Shown piece after piece: positions 11,701-23,578 of a DNA stretch of 64,000 nt; the first letter of the stretch is position 1, and every line of letters starts with the position of its first letter. The translations under genes and the position numbers were made by a program. Origin of the DNA: Morinoia aosen (taxonomy: Eukaryota > Arthropoda > Malacostraca > Amphipoda > Talitridae); contig CM059560.1 in the NCBI GenBank assembly GCA_030386875.1, positions 43,256,757 through 43,320,756 on the forward strand, written 5' to 3'. The notes beneath the pieces were generated by a model, which had not been told where the DNA came from, made no database searches, and was given only the letters and a program-made list of their open reading frames with translations.

Positions 11701-13360
11701 GTGCGCTGTAGAGATACCTTCTGTACTCCTTTGTACGCTGTAGAGATACCTCGTGTACTCCTTTGTACGTTCTAGAGATATTTCCTGTACTCCTCTGTGC
11801 GCTGTAGAGATACCTTCTGTACTTCTTTGTGCGCTGTAGAGATACCTTCTGTACTCCTTTGAGAGCGGTAGAGATACCTTCTGTACTCCTTTGTGCGCTG
11901 TAGAGATACCTTCTGTACTCCTTTGTGCGCTGTAGAGATACCTTCTGTACTCCTTTGTACGCTGTAGAGATACCTCGTGTACTCCTTTGTGCGCTGTAGA
12001 GATACCTTCTGTACTCCTTTGTGCGCTGTAGAGATACCTTCTGTACTCCTTTGTGCGCTGTAGAGATACCATCTGTACTCCTTTGTACGCTGTAGAGATA
12101 CCTCGTGTAACCCTTTGTACGTTCTAGAGATATTTCCTGTACTCCTTTGTGCGCTGTAGAGATACCTTCTGTTCTCCTTTGTGCGCTGTAGAGATACCTT
12201 CTGTACTCCTTTGTGCGCTGTAGAGATACCTTCTGTACTCCTTTGAGCGCTGTAGAGATACCTTCTGTACTCTTTTGTACGCTGTTGAGATACCTTCTGT
12301 ACTCCTTTGTGCGCTGTAGAGATACCTTCTGTACTCCTTTGTACGCTGTAGAGATACCTTCTGTACTCCTTTGTGCGCTGTAGAGATACCTTCTGTACTC
12401 CTTTGTACGCTGTAGAGATACCTCGTGTACTCCTTTGTACGTTCTAGAGATATTTCCTGTACTCCTTTGTGCGCTGTAGAGATACCTTCTGTACTCCTTT
12501 GTGCGCTGTAGAGATACCTTCTGTACTCCTTTGTGCGCTGTAGAGATACCTTCTGTACTCCTTTGTGCGCTGTAGAGATACCTTCTGTACTCCTTTGTAC
12601 GCTGTAGAGATACCTCGTGTACTCCTTTGTGCGCTGTAGAGATACCTTCTGTACTCCTTTGTGCGCTGTAGAGATACCTTCTGTACTTCTTTGTGCGCTG
12701 TAGAGATACCTTCTGTACTCCTTTGTACGTTCTAGAGATATTTCCTGTACTCCTTTGTGCGCTGTAGAGATACCTTCTGTACTCCTTTGTGCGCTGTAGA
12801 GATACCTTCTGTACTCCTTTGTGCGCTGTAGAGATACCTTCTGTACTCCTTTGTGCGCTGTAGAGATACCTTCTGTACTCCTTTGTACGCTGTAGAGATA
12901 CCTCGTGTACTCCTTTGTAAGTTCTAGAGATATTTCCTGTACTCCTTTGTGCGCTGTAGAGATACCTTCTGTACTCCTTTGTGCGCTGTAGAGATACCTT
13001 CTGTACTTCTTTGTGCGCTGTAGAGATACCTTCTGTACTCCTTTGTACGCTGTAGAGATTCCTCGTGTACTCCTTTGTACGTTCTAGAGATATTTCCTGT
13101 ACTCCTTTGTGCGCTGTAGAGATACCTTCGGTACTCCTTTGTGCGCTGTAGAGATACCTTCTGTACTCCTTTGTGCGCTGTAGAGATACCTTCTGTACTC
13201 CTTTGTACGCTGTAGAGATACCTCGTGTATTCCTTTGTACGTTCTAGAGATATTTCCTGAACTCCTTCGTGCGCTGTAGAGATACCTTCTGTACTCCTTT
13301 GTGCGCTGTAGAGATACCTTCTGTACTCCTTTGTGCGCTATAGAGATACCTTCTGTACTC
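8760..13360. repeat. Duplicated block, right copy of 1.08-5.68 kb
   Basis: This is a direct copy at 7,680-bp offset. A private change at 10,993-11,000 turns GTTCTAGAG into GTTCATGAG, destroying the TCTAGA of a type C monomer. On the minus strand it replaces the C-type stop by an ATG, which is the only reason a 235-residue frame appears to start there. Other private changes are GCGCAGTAG near 10,168 and CTTTAAGAGCGG near 9,234, where most older copies have CTTTGAGAGCGG. Confidence 0.84.
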
Positions 13361-16300
13361 CTTTGTACGCTGTAGAGATACCTTCTGTACTCCTTTGTGC
13401 GCTGTAGAGATACCTTCTGTACTCCTTTGTACGCTGTAGAGATACCTCGTGTACTCCTTTGTACGTTCTAGAGATATTTCCTGTACTCCTTTGTGCGCTG
13501 TAGAGATACCTTCTGTACTCCTTTGTGCGCTGTAGAGATACCTTCTGTACTCCTTTGTACGCTGTAGAGATACCTCGTGTACTCCTTTGTACGTTCTAGA
13601 GATATTTCCTGTACTCCTTTGTGCGCTGTAGAGATACCTTCTGTACTCCTTTGTGCGCTGTAGAGATACCTTCTGTACTCCTTTAAGAGCGGTAGAGATA
13701 CCTTCTGTACTCCTTTGTGCGCTGTAGAGATACCTTCTGTACTCCTTTGTGCGCTGTAGAGATACCTTCTGTACTCCTTTGTACGCTGTAGAGATACCTC
13801 GTGTACTCCTTTGTGCGCTGTAGAGATACCTTCTGTACTCCTTTGTGCGCTGTAGAGATACCTTCTGTACTCCTTTGTGCGCTGTAGAGATACCATCTGT
13901 ACTCCTTTGTACGCTGTAGAGATACCTCGTGTAACCCTTTGTACGTTCTAGAGATATTTCCTGTACTCCTTTGTGCGCTGTAGAGATACCTTCTGTACTC
14001 CTTTGTGCGCTGTAGAGATACCTTCTGTACTCCTTTGTGCGCTGTAGAGATACCTTCTGTACTCCTTTGAGCACTGTAGAGATACCTTCTGTACTCTTTT
14101 GTACGCTGTAGAGATACCTTCTGTACTCCTTTGAGCGCTGTAGAGATACCTTCTGTACTCCTTTGTACGCTGTATAGATACCTTCTGTACTCCTTTGTGC
14201 GCTGTAGAGATACCTTCTGTACTCCTTTGTACGCTGTAGAGATACCTCGTGTACTCCTTTGTACGTTCTAGAGATATTTCCTGTACTCCTTTGTGCGCTG
14301 TAGAGATACCATCTGTACTCCTTTGTACGCTGTAGAGATACCTCGTGTAACCCTTTGTACGTTCTAGAGATATTTCCTGTACTCCTTTGTGCGCTGTAGA
14401 GATACCTTCTGTACTCCTTTGTGCGCTGTAGAGATACCTTCTGTACTCCTTTGTGCGCTGTAGAGATACCTTCTGTACTCCTTTGAGCGCTGTAGAGATA
14501 CCTTCTGTACTCTTTTGTACGCTGTTGAGATACCTTCTGTACTCCTTTGTGCGCTGTAGAGATACCTTCTGTACTCCTTTGTACGCTGTAGAGATACCTT
14601 CTGTACTCCTTTGTGCGCTGTAGAGATACCTTCTGTACTCCTTTGTACGCTGTAGAGATACCTCGTGTACTCCTTTGTACGTTCTAGAGATATTTCCTGT
14701 ACTCCTTTGTGCGCTGTAGAGATACCTTCTGTACTCCTTTGTGCGCTGTAGAGATACCTTCTGTACTCCTTTGTGCGCTGTAGAGATACCTTCTGTACTC
14801 CTTTGTGCGCTGTAGAGATACCTTCTGTACTCCTTTGTACGCTGTAGAGATACCTCGTGTACTCCTTTGTGCGCTGTAGAGATACCTTCTGTACTCCTTT
14901 GTGCGCTGTAGAGATACCTTCTGTACTTCTTTGTGCGCTGTAGAGATACCTTCTGTACTCCTTTGTACGTTCTAGAGATATTTCCTGTACTCCTTTGTGC
15001 GCTGTAGAGATACCTTCTGTACTCCTTTGTGCGCTGTAGAGATACCTTCTGTACTCCTTTGTGCGCTGTAGAGATACCTTCTGTACTCCTTTGTGCGCTG
15101 TAGAGATACCTTCTGTACTCCTTTGTACGCTGTAGAGATACCTCGTGTACTCCTTTGTAAGTTCTAGAGATATTTCCTGTACTCCTTTGTGCGCTGTAGA
15201 GATACCTTCTGTACTCCTTTGTGCGCTGTAGAGATACCTTCTGTACTTCTTTGTGCGCTGTAGAGATACCTTCTGTACTCCTTTGTACGCTGTAGAGATT
15301 CCTCGTGTACTCCTTTGTACGTTCTAGAGATATTTCCTGTACTCCTTTGTGCGCTGTAGAGATACCTTCGGTACTCCTTTGTGCGCTGTAGAGATACCTT
15401 CTGTACTCCTTTGTGCGCTGTAGAGATACCTTCTGTACTCCTTTGTACGCTGTAGAGATACCTCGTGTATTCCTTTGTACGTTCTAGAGATATTTCCTGT
15501 ACTCCTTCGTGCGCTGTAGAGATACCTTCTGTACTCCTTTGTGCGCTGTAGAGATACCTTCTGTACTCCTTTGTGCGCTATAGAGATACCTTCTGTACTC
15601 CTTTGTACGCTGTAGAGATACCTTCTGTACTCCTTTGTGCGCTGTAGAGATACCTTCTGTACTCCTTTGTACGCTGTAGAGATACCTCGTGTACTCCTTT
15701 GTACGTTCTAGAGATATTTCCTGTACTCCTTTGTGCGCTGTAGAGATACCTTCTGTACTCCTTTGTGCGCTGTAGAGATACCTTCTGTACTCCTTTGTAC
15801 GCTGTAGAGATACCTCGTGTACTCCTTTGTACGTTCTAGAGATATTTCCTGTACTCCTTTGTGCGCTGAAGAGATACCTTCTGTACTCCTTTGTGCGCTG
15901 TAGAGATACCTTCTGTACTCCTTTAAGAGCGGTAGAGATACCTTCTGTACTCCTTTGTGCGCTGTAGAGATACCTTCTGTACTCCTTTGTGCGCTGTAGA
16001 GATACCTTCTGTACTCCTTTGTACGCTGTAGAGATACCTCGTGTACTCCTTTGTGCGCTGTAGAGATACCTTCTGTACTCCTTTGTGCGCTGTAGAGATA
16101 CCTTCTGTACTCCTTTGTGCGCTGTAGAGATACCATCTGTACTCCTTTGTACGCTGTAGAGATACCTCGTGTAACCCTTTGTACGTTCTAGAGATATTTC
16201 CTGTACTCCTTTGTGCGCTGTAGAGATACCTTCTGTACTCCTTTGTGCGCTGTAGAGATACCTTCTGTACTCCTTTGTGCGCTGTAGAGATACCTTCTGT

Positions 16301-18426
16301 ACTCCTTTGAGCGCTGTAGAGATACCTTCTGTACTCTTTTGTACGCTGTAGAGATACCTTCTGTACTCCTTTGTGCGCTGTAGAGATACCTTCTGTACTC
16401 CTTTGTACGCTGTATAGATACCTTCTGTACTCCTTTGTGCGCTGTAGAGATACCTTCTGTACTCCTTTGTACGCTGTAGAGATACCTCGTGTACTCCTTT
16501 GTACGTTCTAGAGATATTTCCTGTACTCCTTTGTGCGCTGTTGAGATACCTTCTGTACTCCTTTGTGCGCTGTAGAGATACCTTCTGTACTCCTTTGTGC
16601 GCTGTAGAGATACCTTCTGTACTCCTTTGTGCGCTGTAGAGATACCTTCTGTACTCCTTTGTACGCTGTAGAGATACCTCGTGTACTCCTTTGTGCGCTG
16701 TAGAGATACCTTCTGTACTCCTTTGTGCGCTGTAGAGATACCTTCTGTACTCCTTTGTGCGCTGTAGAGATACCTTCTGTACTCCTTTGTACGTTCTAGA
16801 GATATTTCCTGTACTCCTTTGTGCGCTGTAGAGATACCTTCTGTACTCCTTTGTGCGCTGTAGAGATACCTTCTGTACTCCTTTGTGCGCTGTAGAGATA
16901 CCTTCTGTACTCCTTTGTGCGCTGTAGAGATACCTTCTGTACTCCTTTGTACGCTGTAGAGATACCTCGTGTACTCCTTTGTAAGTTCTAGAGATATTTC
17001 CTGTACTCCTTTGTGCGCTGTAGAGATACCTTCTGTACTCCTTTGTGCGCTGTAGAGATACCTTCTGTACTTCTTTGTGCGCTGTAGAGATACCTTCTGT
17101 ACTCCTTTGTACGCTGTAGAGATACCTCGTGTACTCCTTTGTACGTTCTAGAGATATTTCTTGTACTCCTTTGTGCGCTGTAGAGATACCTTCGGTACTC
17201 CTTTGTGCGCTGTAGAGATACCTTCTGTACTCCTTTGTGCGCTGTAGAGATACCTTCTGTACTCCTTTGTACGCTGTAGAGATACCTTCTGTACTCCTTT
17301 GTGCGCTGTAGAGATACCTTCTGTACTCCTTTGTACGCTGTAGAGATACCTCGTGTACTCCTTTGTACGTTCTAGAGATATTTCCTGTACTTCTTTGTGC
17401 GCTGTAGAGATACCTTCTGTACTCCTTTGTGCGCTGTAGAGATACCTTCTGTACTCCTTTGTGCGCTGTAGAGATACCTTCTGTACTCCTTTGTACGCTG
17501 TAGAGATACCTTCTGTACTCCTTTGTGCGCTGTATAGATACCTTCTGTACTCCTTTGTACGCTGTAGAGATACCTCGTGTACTCCTTCGTACGTTCTAGA
17601 GATATTTCCTGTACTCCTTTGTGCGCTGTAGAGATACCTTCTGTACTTCTTTGTGCGCTGTAGAGATACCTTCTGTACTCCTTTGTACGTTCTAGAGATA
17701 TTTCCTGTACTCCTTTGTACGCTGTAGAGATACCTTCTGTACTCCTTTGTGCGCTGTAGAGATACCTTCTGTACTCCTTTGTACGCTGTAGAGATACCTC
17801 GTGTACTCCTTTGTACGTTCTAGAGATATTTCCTGTACTCCTTTGTGCGCTGTAGAGATACCTTCTGTACTCCTTTGTGCGCTGTAGAGATACCTTCTGT
17901 ACTCCTTTGTGCGCTGTAGAGATACCTTCTGTACTCCTTTGTGCGCTGTAGAGATACCTTCTGTACTCCTTTGTACGCTGTAGAGATACCTCGTGTACTC
18001 CTTTGTACGTTCTAGAGATATTTCCTGTACTCCTTTGTGCGCTGTAGAGATACCTTCTGTACTCCTTTGTGCGCTGTAGAGATACCTTCTGTACTCCTTT
18101 GTACGCTGTAGAGATACCTCGTGTACTCCTTTGTACGTTCTAGAGATATTTCCTGTACTCCTTTGTGCGCTGTAGAGATACCTTCTGTACTCCTTTGTGC
18201 GCTGTAGAGATACCTTCTGTACTCCTTTGTGCGCTGTAGAGATACCTTCTGTACTCCTTTGTGCGCTGTAGAGATACCTTCTGTACTCCTTTGTACGCTG
18301 TAGAGATACCTCGTGTACTCCTTTGTACGTTCTAGAGATATTTCCTGTACTCCTTTGTGCGCTGTAGAGATACCTTCTGTACTCCTTTGTGCGCTGTAGA
18401 GATACCTTCTGTACTCCTTTGTGCGC
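13275..18426. repeat. Tandem 5,152-bp duplication, copy 1
   Basis: The next 5,152 bp (161 monomers exactly) repeat this stretch. Shared markers are GCTATAGAG (13337 and 18489), TTTGAGCACTG (near 14068 and 19220), ATTTCTTGTACTCC (near 17157 and 22309) and ACTCCTTCGTACG (17581 and 22733). The only difference I noticed is GCTGAAGAG near 15,868 against GCTGTAGAG in copy 2. Inside the unit a further 2,240-bp (70-monomer) repetition links about 13.4-14.1 kb with 15.7-16.4 kb, sharing the CTTTAAGAGCGG monomer and the TGTAACCC marker. Confidence 0.88.
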
Positions 18427-21400
18427 CGTAGAGATACCTTCTGTACTCCTTTGTGCGCTGTAGAGATACCTTCTGTACTCCTTTGTGCGCTATAGAGATA
18501 CCTTCTGTACTCCTTTGTACGCTGTAGAGATACCTTCTGTACTCCTTTGTGCGCTGTAGAGATACCTTCTGTACTCCTTTGTACGCTGTAGAGATACCTC
18601 GTGTACTCCTTTGTACGTTCTAGAGATATTTCCTGTACTCCTTTGTGCGCTGTAGAGATACCTTCTGTACTCCTTTGTGCGCTGTAGAGATACCTTCTGT
18701 ACTCCTTTGTACGCTGTAGAGATACCTCGTGTACTCCTTTGTACGTTCTAGAGATATTTCCTGTACTCCTTTGTGCGCTGTAGAGATACCTTCTGTACTC
18801 CTTTGTGCGCTGTAGAGATACCTTCTGTACTCCTTTAAGAGCGGTAGAGATACCTTCTGTACTCCTTTGTGCGCTGTAGAGATACCTTCTGTACTCCTTT
18901 GTGCGCTGTAGAGATACCTTCTGTACTCCTTTGTACGCTGTAGAGATACCTCGTGTACTCCTTTGTGCGCTGTAGAGATACCTTCTGTACTCCTTTGTGC
19001 GCTGTAGAGATACCTTCTGTACTCCTTTGTGCGCTGTAGAGATACCATCTGTACTCCTTTGTACGCTGTAGAGATACCTCGTGTAACCCTTTGTACGTTC
19101 TAGAGATATTTCCTGTACTCCTTTGTGCGCTGTAGAGATACCTTCTGTACTCCTTTGTGCGCTGTAGAGATACCTTCTGTACTCCTTTGTGCGCTGTAGA
19201 GATACCTTCTGTACTCCTTTGAGCACTGTAGAGATACCTTCTGTACTCTTTTGTACGCTGTAGAGATACCTTCTGTACTCCTTTGAGCGCTGTAGAGATA
19301 CCTTCTGTACTCCTTTGTACGCTGTATAGATACCTTCTGTACTCCTTTGTGCGCTGTAGAGATACCTTCTGTACTCCTTTGTACGCTGTAGAGATACCTC
19401 GTGTACTCCTTTGTACGTTCTAGAGATATTTCCTGTACTCCTTTGTGCGCTGTAGAGATACCATCTGTACTCCTTTGTACGCTGTAGAGATACCTCGTGT
19501 AACCCTTTGTACGTTCTAGAGATATTTCCTGTACTCCTTTGTGCGCTGTAGAGATACCTTCTGTACTCCTTTGTGCGCTGTAGAGATACCTTCTGTACTC
19601 CTTTGTGCGCTGTAGAGATACCTTCTGTACTCCTTTGAGCGCTGTAGAGATACCTTCTGTACTCTTTTGTACGCTGTTGAGATACCTTCTGTACTCCTTT
19701 GTGCGCTGTAGAGATACCTTCTGTACTCCTTTGTACGCTGTAGAGATACCTTCTGTACTCCTTTGTGCGCTGTAGAGATACCTTCTGTACTCCTTTGTAC
19801 GCTGTAGAGATACCTCGTGTACTCCTTTGTACGTTCTAGAGATATTTCCTGTACTCCTTTGTGCGCTGTAGAGATACCTTCTGTACTCCTTTGTGCGCTG
19901 TAGAGATACCTTCTGTACTCCTTTGTGCGCTGTAGAGATACCTTCTGTACTCCTTTGTGCGCTGTAGAGATACCTTCTGTACTCCTTTGTACGCTGTAGA
20001 GATACCTCGTGTACTCCTTTGTGCGCTGTAGAGATACCTTCTGTACTCCTTTGTGCGCTGTAGAGATACCTTCTGTACTTCTTTGTGCGCTGTAGAGATA
20101 CCTTCTGTACTCCTTTGTACGTTCTAGAGATATTTCCTGTACTCCTTTGTGCGCTGTAGAGATACCTTCTGTACTCCTTTGTGCGCTGTAGAGATACCTT
20201 CTGTACTCCTTTGTGCGCTGTAGAGATACCTTCTGTACTCCTTTGTGCGCTGTAGAGATACCTTCTGTACTCCTTTGTACGCTGTAGAGATACCTCGTGT
20301 ACTCCTTTGTAAGTTCTAGAGATATTTCCTGTACTCCTTTGTGCGCTGTAGAGATACCTTCTGTACTCCTTTGTGCGCTGTAGAGATACCTTCTGTACTT
20401 CTTTGTGCGCTGTAGAGATACCTTCTGTACTCCTTTGTACGCTGTAGAGATTCCTCGTGTACTCCTTTGTACGTTCTAGAGATATTTCCTGTACTCCTTT
20501 GTGCGCTGTAGAGATACCTTCGGTACTCCTTTGTGCGCTGTAGAGATACCTTCTGTACTCCTTTGTGCGCTGTAGAGATACCTTCTGTACTCCTTTGTAC
20601 GCTGTAGAGATACCTCGTGTATTCCTTTGTACGTTCTAGAGATATTTCCTGTACTCCTTCGTGCGCTGTAGAGATACCTTCTGTACTCCTTTGTGCGCTG
20701 TAGAGATACCTTCTGTACTCCTTTGTGCGCTATAGAGATACCTTCTGTACTCCTTTGTACGCTGTAGAGATACCTTCTGTACTCCTTTGTGCGCTGTAGA
20801 GATACCTTCTGTACTCCTTTGTACGCTGTAGAGATACCTCGTGTACTCCTTTGTACGTTCTAGAGATATTTCCTGTACTCCTTTGTGCGCTGTAGAGATA
20901 CCTTCTGTACTCCTTTGTGCGCTGTAGAGATACCTTCTGTACTCCTTTGTACGCTGTAGAGATACCTCGTGTACTCCTTTGTACGTTCTAGAGATATTTC
21001 CTGTACTCCTTTGTGCGCTGTAGAGATACCTTCTGTACTCCTTTGTGCGCTGTAGAGATACCTTCTGTACTCCTTTAAGAGCGGTAGAGATACCTTCTGT
21101 ACTCCTTTGTGCGCTGTAGAGATACCTTCTGTACTCCTTTGTGCGCTGTAGAGATACCTTCTGTACTCCTTTGTACGCTGTAGAGATACCTCGTGTACTC
21201 CTTTGTGCGCTGTAGAGATACCTTCTGTACTCCTTTGTGCGCTGTAGAGATACCTTCTGTACTCCTTTGTGCGCTGTAGAGATACCATCTGTACTCCTTT
21301 GTACGCTGTAGAGATACCTCGTGTAACCCTTTGTACGTTCTAGAGATATTTCCTGTACTCCTTTGTGCGCTGTAGAGATACCTTCTGTACTCCTTTGTGC

Positions 21401-23578
21401 GCTGTAGAGATACCTTCTGTACTCCTTTGTGCGCTGTAGAGATACCTTCTGTACTCCTTTGAGCGCTGTAGAGATACCTTCTGTACTCTTTTGTACGCTG
21501 TAGAGATACCTTCTGTACTCCTTTGTGCGCTGTAGAGATACCTTCTGTACTCCTTTGTACGCTGTATAGATACCTTCTGTACTCCTTTGTGCGCTGTAGA
21601 GATACCTTCTGTACTCCTTTGTACGCTGTAGAGATACCTCGTGTACTCCTTTGTACGTTCTAGAGATATTTCCTGTACTCCTTTGTGCGCTGTTGAGATA
21701 CCTTCTGTACTCCTTTGTGCGCTGTAGAGATACCTTCTGTACTCCTTTGTGCGCTGTAGAGATACCTTCTGTACTCCTTTGTGCGCTGTAGAGATACCTT
21801 CTGTACTCCTTTGTACGCTGTAGAGATACCTCGTGTACTCCTTTGTGCGCTGTAGAGATACCTTCTGTACTCCTTTGTGCGCTGTAGAGATACCTTCTGT
21901 ACTCCTTTGTGCGCTGTAGAGATACCTTCTGTACTCCTTTGTACGTTCTAGAGATATTTCCTGTACTCCTTTGTGCGCTGTAGAGATACCTTCTGTACTC
22001 CTTTGTGCGCTGTAGAGATACCTTCTGTACTCCTTTGTGCGCTGTAGAGATACCTTCTGTACTCCTTTGTGCGCTGTAGAGATACCTTCTGTACTCCTTT
22101 GTACGCTGTAGAGATACCTCGTGTACTCCTTTGTAAGTTCTAGAGATATTTCCTGTACTCCTTTGTGCGCTGTAGAGATACCTTCTGTACTCCTTTGTGC
22201 GCTGTAGAGATACCTTCTGTACTTCTTTGTGCGCTGTAGAGATACCTTCTGTACTCCTTTGTACGCTGTAGAGATACCTCGTGTACTCCTTTGTACGTTC
22301 TAGAGATATTTCTTGTACTCCTTTGTGCGCTGTAGAGATACCTTCGGTACTCCTTTGTGCGCTGTAGAGATACCTTCTGTACTCCTTTGTGCGCTGTAGA
22401 GATACCTTCTGTACTCCTTTGTACGCTGTAGAGATACCTTCTGTACTCCTTTGTGCGCTGTAGAGATACCTTCTGTACTCCTTTGTACGCTGTAGAGATA
22501 CCTCGTGTACTCCTTTGTACGTTCTAGAGATATTTCCTGTACTTCTTTGTGCGCTGTAGAGATACCTTCTGTACTCCTTTGTGCGCTGTAGAGATACCTT
22601 CTGTACTCCTTTGTGCGCTGTAGAGATACCTTCTGTACTCCTTTGTACGCTGTAGAGATACCTTCTGTACTCCTTTGTGCGCTGTATAGATACCTTCTGT
22701 ACTCCTTTGTACGCTGTAGAGATACCTCGTGTACTCCTTCGTACGTTCTAGAGATATTTCCTGTACTCCTTTGTGCGCTGTAGAGATACCTTCTGTACTT
22801 CTTTGTGCGCTGTAGAGATACCTTCTGTACTCCTTTGTACGTTCTAGAGATATTTCCTGTACTCCTTTGTACGCTGTAGAGATACCTTCTGTACTCCTTT
22901 GTGCGCTGTAGAGATACCTTCTGTACTCCTTTGTACGCTGTAGAGATACCTCGTGTACTCCTTTGTACGTTCTAGAGATATTTCCTGTACTCCTTTGTGC
23001 GCTGTAGAGATACCTTCTGTACTCCTTTGTGCGCTGTAGAGATACCTTCTGTACTCCTTTGTGCGCTGTAGAGATACCTTCTGTACTCCTTTGTGCGCTG
23101 TAGAGATACCTTCTGTACTCCTTTGTACGCTGTAGAGATACCTCGTGTACTCCTTTGTACGTTCTAGAGATATTTCCTGTACTCCTTTGTGCGCTGTAGA
23201 GATACCTTCTGTACTCCTTTGTGCGCTGTAGAGATACCTTCTGTACTCCTTTGTACGCTGTAGAGATACCTCGTGTACTCCTTTGTACGTTCTAGAGATA
23301 TTTCCTGTACTCCTTTGTGCGCTGTAGAGATACCTTCTGTACTCCTTTGTGCGCTGTAGAGATACCTTCTGTACTCCTTTGTGCGCTGTAGAGATACCTT
23401 CTGTACTCCTTTGTGCGCTGTAGAGATACCTTCTGTACTCCTTTGTACGCTGTAGAGATACCTCGTGTACTCCTTTGTACGTTCTAGAGATATTTCCTGT
23501 ACTCCTTTGTGCGCTGTAGAGATACCTTCTGTACTCCTTTGTGCGCTGTAGAGATACCTTCTGTACTCCTTTGTGCGC
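18427..23578. repeat. Tandem 5,152-bp duplication, copy 2
   Basis: This direct copy of the preceding block starts at a GCGCCGTAG monomer (near 18,425) and ends at the same GCGCCGTAG variant near 23,577, which places the junction. Near-identity over 5 kb of an otherwise variable array suggests a recent event, or an assembly duplication. The last CTTTAAGAGCGG monomer of the window lies here, near 21,077; beyond about 21.4 kb neither that variant nor TGTAACCC is seen again. Confidence 0.87.
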
